Shown here one piece after another: positions 4,834-8,257 of a stretch of 8,257 nt of DNA. The DNA is taken from positions 1-8,257 of the forward strand of contig JAMBLK010000090.1 in the NCBI GenBank assembly GCA_023336855.1. Direction: 5' to 3'. Each line of letters opens with the position of its first letter. Position 1 is the first letter of the stretch. This stretch comes from Actinomycetes bacterium. Lineage in GTDB: Bacteria > Actinomycetota > Acidimicrobiia > Spongiisociales > UBA5794. A program made the translations under genes and the position numbers. The notes beneath the pieces are model-generated. The model did no database searches, was not told the DNA's origin, and worked only from the letters and a program-made list of their open reading frames with translations.

Positions 4834-5838
4834 CTACTCGTCTGCCAGCACCGAGCAGATCGTGTCCGTCATGAGACGGGTGACCGTATAGGGATCTGCG
4901 TTCGCGTTGGGGCGACGATCCTCGATATAGCCCTTCTGCTCCCTGGCGGTCTGCCACGGGATTCTCACCGATGCTCCCCGGTTCGACACACCGTACGAAT
5001 ACTCGGTCCACGGTGCCGTCTCGTGAAGACCCGTAAGTCGTCGATGGATTCCGGCGCCGTAGTTTTCGACATGCTCGTCGGCTTTCGTCCCGAGTGCCTC
5101 GCATGCGGCGATGATCGGTTCGTAGGATTCGCGCATCGCCGACGTGGAAAAGTTGGCGTGCATTCCTGCCCCGTTCCAATCGCCTTCGACGGGCTTCGGA
5201 TTGAGGTGAGCGGAAATGTCGCAGTCCTCGGCAAGTCGGTACAGCAGCCATCGAGCCATCCACAGGTGGTCGCCGACCGTCACCGGGTCGAGTGGCCCGA
5301 TCTGGAACTCCCACTGCCCGATCATCACCTCAGCGTTGGTACCGGAGATCTCGAGTCCGGCCTCCATACAGGCCACCGTGTGATTCTCGACGACGTCGCG
5401 TCCCCAGATCTCATCTGAGCCGACGCCGCAGTAGTAACCGCCTTGCGGCGCCGGGAAGCCGCCAATCGGCCAGCCGTGCGGGCGCCCGTCCTTGAAGAAC
5501 GTGTACTCCTGTTCGAGGCCGAACCACGGATCCTGGTCCTTGTACTTCTCGTAGGTCTCGACACACGCTGCCCTCGTGTTCGATGGATGCGGCTCCATAT
5601 CTGGAGTGAGAACCTCGCACAGAACCAGCACGTTGTCACCGCCCCGGATCGGATCCGGTCGTACGAAGACGGGGCGCAACACGCAGTCGGAGAGTTCACC
5701 CGAGGCTTGCCCCGTGCTCGATCCATCGAAACCCCACAATGGTGGTTCTTGTCCGGACGCGACGACCTTGGTCTTCGATCGAACCAAAGACGTCGGCTTC
5801 CGTCCGTCGATCCAAATATATTCAGCCCGGTACGGCAT
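4834..5838 (-). CDS. glnII: Glutamine synthetase, type II (eukaryote-like GSII)
   Basis: This 334-aa enzyme makes glutamine from glutamate, ammonia and ATP in the cytosol. It is a GSII (short, decameric, eukaryote-like) rather than the roughly 450-470-aa GSI. The N-terminus AEYIWIDG and SKTKVV (21-26), then WGFDGSSTGQ (35-44), form the beta-grasp domain. The catalytic domain has FGLEQEYTF (106-114) with metal-binding glutamates, GQWEFQIGP (174-182), NGAGMHANFS (222-231), NRGASVRIP (286-294) and EDRRPNANADPY (306-317). All are intact. GSII lacks the adenylylation control of GSI. The ATG at 5838 is chosen because family members start a few residues before AEYIW; GGAGGG lies 3 nt upstream, a short spacing. 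An in-frame ATG at 5883, after GAGGAGG, would add 15 residues (MWHALRQ...). GSII often coexists with GSI in actinobacteria, so this may be a second isozyme. The gene stands alone, with a hairpin after it. Confidence 0.95.
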   Translation of the reverse strand: MPYRAEYIWIDGRKPTSLVRSKTKVVASGQEPPLWGFDGSSTGQASGELSDCVLRPVFVRPDPIRGGDNVLVLCEVLTPDMEPHPSNTRAACVETYEKYKDQDPWFGLEQEYTFFKDGRPHGWPIGGFPAPQGGYYCGVGSDEIWGRDVVENHTVACMEAGLEISGTNAEVMIGQWEFQIGPLDPVTVGDHLWMARWLLYRLAEDCDISAHLNPKPVEGDWNGAGMHANFSTSAMRESYEPIIAACEALGTKADEHVENYGAGIHRRLTGLHETAPWTEYSYGVSNRGASVRIPWQTAREQKGYIEDRRPNANADPYTVTRLMTDTICSVLADE

Positions 5839-5990
5839 TGGCCCTCCAGTGATCCAGCGTGGTTGGCGAAGAGCATGCCACATCCCCTCCTCTTCCGCAC
5901 GCTCTCGTGCTTGATCGTTGAGGATTGCGCATTCTGTGGGCTGTCAGCGCCGCCGGCCATGGGGTGTCTGGGTACGCGCTTTTCTGGGGG
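5839..5990 (-). promoter_or_regulatory. Upstream region of glnII
   Basis: This 152-bp gap separates the two-TM protein gene from glnII. It holds a hairpin GCACG-CTCT-CGTGC (5897-5910), the purine-rich stretch GAGGAGGGG before the ATG at 5883, and GGAGGG (5847-5842) before the ATG at 5838. A CTGACA hexamer (5947-5942, minus strand) resembles a -35 box, but no matching -10 follows at 17-18 nt. No TAnnnT lies 6-7 nt before either ATG, so this gene, unlike four others here, seems to have a leader. I see no convincing GlnR box and no terminator for the gene to its right. Confidence 0.3.
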
Positions 5991-6809
5991 TTAGGAGGAT
6001 GCCCGATCCGTGAGACGTCTTCCGAGCAGGATCGGGACCGCTTGTGTCACAGCGAATGCACCCGTGACGAGTATCACGACCAGCACCATCAGCCACCGCT
6101 GCCATTGCAGATCGTCGCGAATCGCCGCCACGACTTCGGTCGCGTCTCCGGCGGTCGCCGCATACGACTCGAGCAGCAACTCCGCCTCATCCAGTTGAGT
6201 CTGGAGTTCCGCAAGATCGTCGGCGATCTCAACGGTCGCGGCGCCGAACTCCTCGAAGTCGGAAGCAAGCGACGCCAACGGTACGGCCTGCGATCGAAGC
6301 TGGTCGGGTAGATCCTCGATCGCAGCCGTGAGTTCGGCGACGGCCTCATCGAACGGCACCTCGGGGGCGTAGTCGACCCCGACGAAACTGAGTACGCGCA
6401 AGGCGTTGTCGATGATCTCGGCTGTGGTCTCGATCGCCGGCATGGCGTCGACGACGGCGTCGAGGGCATCGGGTATGTCGACCGTAACCACCACGGCAGA
6501 GTCCGCGATCACCACCGCAGCATCCTCGAACGTCGCGGCGGCCAGTTCCGCCGATGGCACCAGTGTGTCGAACGACTCGCTCACGATCCCCAGCGTGTCT
6601 GCTGCGAGAGCGACTGTCTCGTCCGCCGTCTCGACGGCAGCCACGGTGACGGCGAGCGATTGATCCGCCGACCGGGTCAAGGTCACGACAACCACGATCC
6701 CGAGGATTCCGGCCATCAGAGACGCGACCAACCCTCCGATCCCGAGGATCGTGAACAGGCGCCCGAGCCGATGGTCGTCTCCGGCGAGTGCCGAGAGACT
6801 TTCGGTCAT
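5991..6809 (-). CDS. Two-transmembrane protein with large helical extracytoplasmic domain, function unknown
   Basis: I do not recognise a family for this 272-aa protein. A 15-18-residue cytoplasmic start is followed by a hydrophobic segment at about 19-45 (LFTILGIGGLVASLMAGILG..). Residues 46-237 are acidic, very rich in Ala and Val, lack cysteine and look helical, with heptad-like stretches such as ATVEIADDLAELQTQLDEAELLLES (190-214). A second membrane segment at about 238-263 (WLMVLVVILVTGAFAVTQAVPILLG) leads to a short basic end, RRLTDRASS. The topology resembles the sensor half of a chemoreceptor or histidine kinase but no HAMP, kinase or signalling domain follows. The ATG at 6809 is fixed by an ATGA overlap with the ALDH stop. 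The longer open frame to the right is Arg-rich antisense-like sequence inside the ALDH gene and is not credible protein. Overlap implies co-expression with the ALDH. Confidence 0.85.
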   Translation of the reverse strand: MTESLSALAGDDHRLGRLFTILGIGGLVASLMAGILGIVVVVTLTRSADQSLAVTVAAVETADETVALAADTLGIVSESFDTLVPSAELAAATFEDAAVVIADSAVVVTVDIPDALDAVVDAMPAIETTAEIIDNALRVLSFVGVDYAPEVPFDEAVAELTAAIEDLPDQLRSQAVPLASLASDFEEFGAATVEIADDLAELQTQLDEAELLLESYAATAGDATEVVAAIRDDLQWQRWLMVLVVILVTGAFAVTQAVPILLGRRLTDRASS

Positions 6810-8257
6810 CCGAATTCGATGCCCTGTGCCAACGGGAGTTCGCCGGACCAGTTGATCGTGACGGTCTGGCGACGCATGTAGGCCTTCCAGGCATCGGAAC
6901 CGGACTCGCGTCCGCCGCCGGTCTCCTTCTCGCCACCGAACGCGCCGCCGATCTCGGCACCTGACGTCCCGATGTTGATGTTGGCGATGCCGCAATCGGA
7001 ACCCATGGGAGAGAGGAACGTCTCACCCGCCTGCACCGAGTCGGTGAAGATCGCCGACGACAACCCCTGGACCACACCGTTGTTGAGAGCGATCGCCTCT
7101 TCGACGGTGTCGAACTCGATGACGTAGAGGATGGGGGCAAACGTCTCGATCTGGAGAATCGGCGCGTCGACCGGCATCTTGATGATGGTCGGCTCGACGT
7201 AGTAGCCAGGGCCGTCGATGACCCCGCCTCCGTAGAGCAGTTCTCCGCCCTGTTCTTGTGCGATTCCGACGGCAGCCGAGAAGTTCGAGACCGCGATCTC
7301 GTCGACAAGCGGCCCCATGAGGTTCGCGTCGTCAAGCGGATCACCGATCTTCACGGTCGCGTACGCCGAAACGAGGCGCCGGGAAATCTCATCTGAGATA
7401 CCATTCTGCACGATGAGCCGGCGCAGCGACGTGCAGCGCTGACCCGCCGTCCCGACGGCGGCGAAGACGGCTGCTCTGGTTGCCAGGTCTGGATCCGCAT
7501 CGTCCATGACGACCATGGCGTTGTTGCCGCCGAGTTCGAGGAGCGAACGGCCGAGACGTTTCGCGACGGCGACACCGACCTTCTCGCCCATGCCGCACGA
7601 TCCGGTCGCAGAGATGAGTGGCACCCGCCGGTCGTTGATCATGACGTCGCCGACCTCAGCCCCGGAGCCAACGATGAGACTGAACACACCCTCGAAGCCT
7701 GAGCCCTCCATTGCTCGCGCTGCGAGCTTGGACGTCGCCACCGCGGTGAGCGGCGTCTTCGAGGACGGCTTCCAGATGAGCGTGTCTCCGCCGACGGCGG
7801 CGATCATCGCGTTCCACGCCCAGACGGCCACCGGGAAGTTGAACGACGTGATGATCCCGACCGGTCCGAGCGGATGCCACTGCTCGTACATGCGGTGGCG
7901 GGGGCGTTCCGAAGCGATGGTGAGCCCGTAGAGCTGTCGGGAGAGGCCGACGGCGAAGTCGGTGATGTCGATCATCTCCTGGACTTCGCCCTCGCCTTCG
8001 GCCTTGATCTTGCCCATTTCCAAGGCGACGAGCGCGCCGAGCGGCTCCTGGTGCTCGCGCAACAGATCACCGATGACGCGGACGAACTTCCCACGCTCGG
8101 GGGCCGGCAGCATCCGCCACTCATCGAATGTGCTCGTGGCTGTGGCAACGACCTTCTCGTAATCGGCGGTATCGGCTCTCTTCACAGCGCCGATGCGCTC
8201 TCCGGTCGCGGGGTTCTCGACCTCGAGCACCGATCCTCCGGTCTCAAGCCATCCGCC
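6806..8257 (-). CDS. amaB: ALDH7-family aldehyde dehydrogenase (alpha-aminoadipate semialdehyde / piperideine-6-carboxylate dehydrogenase), 5' partial
   Basis: The frame stays open to the right edge, giving 483 codons. The GTG at 8230 is unlikely to be the true start because the codons before it read GGWLETGGS, matching the stretch just before the first beta-strand in ALDH7 proteins. About 15-30 residues are probably missing. Counting from that GTG, the NAD-binding ITSFNFPVAV has N131, LLELGGNNA has the general base E232, and AGQRCTSLRR has the catalytic C266. The C-terminal GSDCGIANIN, TSGAEIGGAFGGEK, TGGGRESGSDAWK and LPLAQGIEF are nearly those of human ALDH7A1 (antiquitin) and bacterial AmaB/Pcd. 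The likely reaction is NAD-dependent oxidation of 2-aminoadipate 6-semialdehyde to 2-aminoadipate in lysine catabolism. The stop overlaps the start of the two-TM gene by 4 nt. Upstream lysine genes, if any, lie outside the window. Family assignment is firm; substrate is by analogy. Confidence 0.93.
   Translation of the reverse strand, partial: GGWLETGGSVLEVENPATGERIGAVKRADTADYEKVVATATSTFDEWRMLPAPERGKFVRVIGDLLREHQEPLGALVALEMGKIKAEGEGEVQEMIDITDFAVGLSRQLYGLTIASERPRHRMYEQWHPLGPVGIITSFNFPVAVWAWNAMIAAVGGDTLIWKPSSKTPLTAVATSKLAARAMEGSGFEGVFSLIVGSGAEVGDVMINDRRVPLISATGSCGMGEKVGVAVAKRLGRSLLELGGNNAMVVMDDADPDLATRAAVFAAVGTAGQRCTSLRRLIVQNGISDEISRRLVSAYATVKIGDPLDDANLMGPLVDEIAVSNFSAAVGIAQEQGGELLYGGGVIDGPGYYVEPTIIKMPVDAPILQIETFAPILYVIEFDTVEEAIALNNGVVQGLSSAIFTDSVQAGETFLSPMGSDCGIANINIGTSGAEIGGAFGGEKETGGGRESGSDAWKAYMRRQTVTINWSGELPLAQGIEFG

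Noticed and set aside
4771..5418. A 215-codon plus-strand open frame opposite glnII
   Set aside because: It lies antisense to a well-conserved glutamine synthetase and starts within the downstream hairpin. No recognisable protein features.
5991..6809. A chemoreceptor or histidine kinase fragment
   Set aside because: The two-TM topology fits, but there is no HAMP, signalling or kinase domain, and the gene ends nine residues after the second membrane segment. No decayed remnant follows, so truncation is not supported.
6810..6995. A 62-residue N-terminal extension of the two-TM protein
   Set aside because: It lies wholly inside the ALDH gene on the same strand, is Arg/His-rich as expected of an out-of-frame reading, and the ATG at 6809 has the ATGA overlap plus a sensible membrane-protein start.
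6346..7344. A 332-codon minus-strand open frame spanning the ALDH and two-TM genes
   Set aside because: The product is Arg/Ser-rich and crosses two genes in another frame, typical of a shadow in high-GC DNA.

Overview
The window is high-GC, densely coding bacterial chromosome, with eight complete genes and one partial gene. Every intergenic gap is under about 155 bp. Several traits suggest an actinobacterium, possibly a deep-branching one such as Acidimicrobiia: -10 hexamers of TAnnnT form placed 6-7 nt before start codons (leaderless mRNA layout), GTG starts, a membrane-anchored protein with a Thr-rich linker, and a GSII-type glutamine synthetase. This placement is inference; the window holds no rRNA or other marker that settles it.

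Layout. Positions 1-3347, minus strand, are a pterin block read right to left: a PTR1/FolM-type pteridine reductase, then folB (dihydroneopterin aldolase), a fused folK-folE gene (HPPK plus GTP cyclohydrolase I) and moaA (first step of molybdenum cofactor synthesis). FolE, FolB and FolK make consecutive steps from GTP to 6-hydroxymethyl-dihydropterin diphosphate. The reductase could supply the dihydrofolate/dihydropterin reduction normally done by FolA. MoaA uses the same starting compound, GTP. folB and folKE overlap and are probably translationally coupled, while moaA and the reductase each carry their own leaderless-type promoter. Positions 3437-4021, plus strand, encode a small membrane-anchored extracytoplasmic protein of unknown function, divergent from the reductase. 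Positions 4090-4709, minus strand, are a vapBC toxin-antitoxin pair in a locally AT-richer setting. Positions 4834-5838, minus strand, encode a GSII glutamine synthetase, followed by a long hairpin. Positions 5991-8257, minus strand, hold an ALDH7-family (aminoadipate-semialdehyde / piperideine-6-carboxylate) dehydrogenase whose N-terminus runs off the window, overlapping by ATGA with a two-transmembrane protein of unknown function.

The points most worth following up are the recurrent leaderless promoter geometry at four genes, the folKE fusion next to a PTR1-like reductase, two 7-nt tandem repeats at gene ends, and the orphan two-TM protein coupled to the ALDH7 gene. Beyond vapBC I see no defence island, CRISPR array, IS element, tRNA or rRNA, and no clear evidence of a wholly new system.
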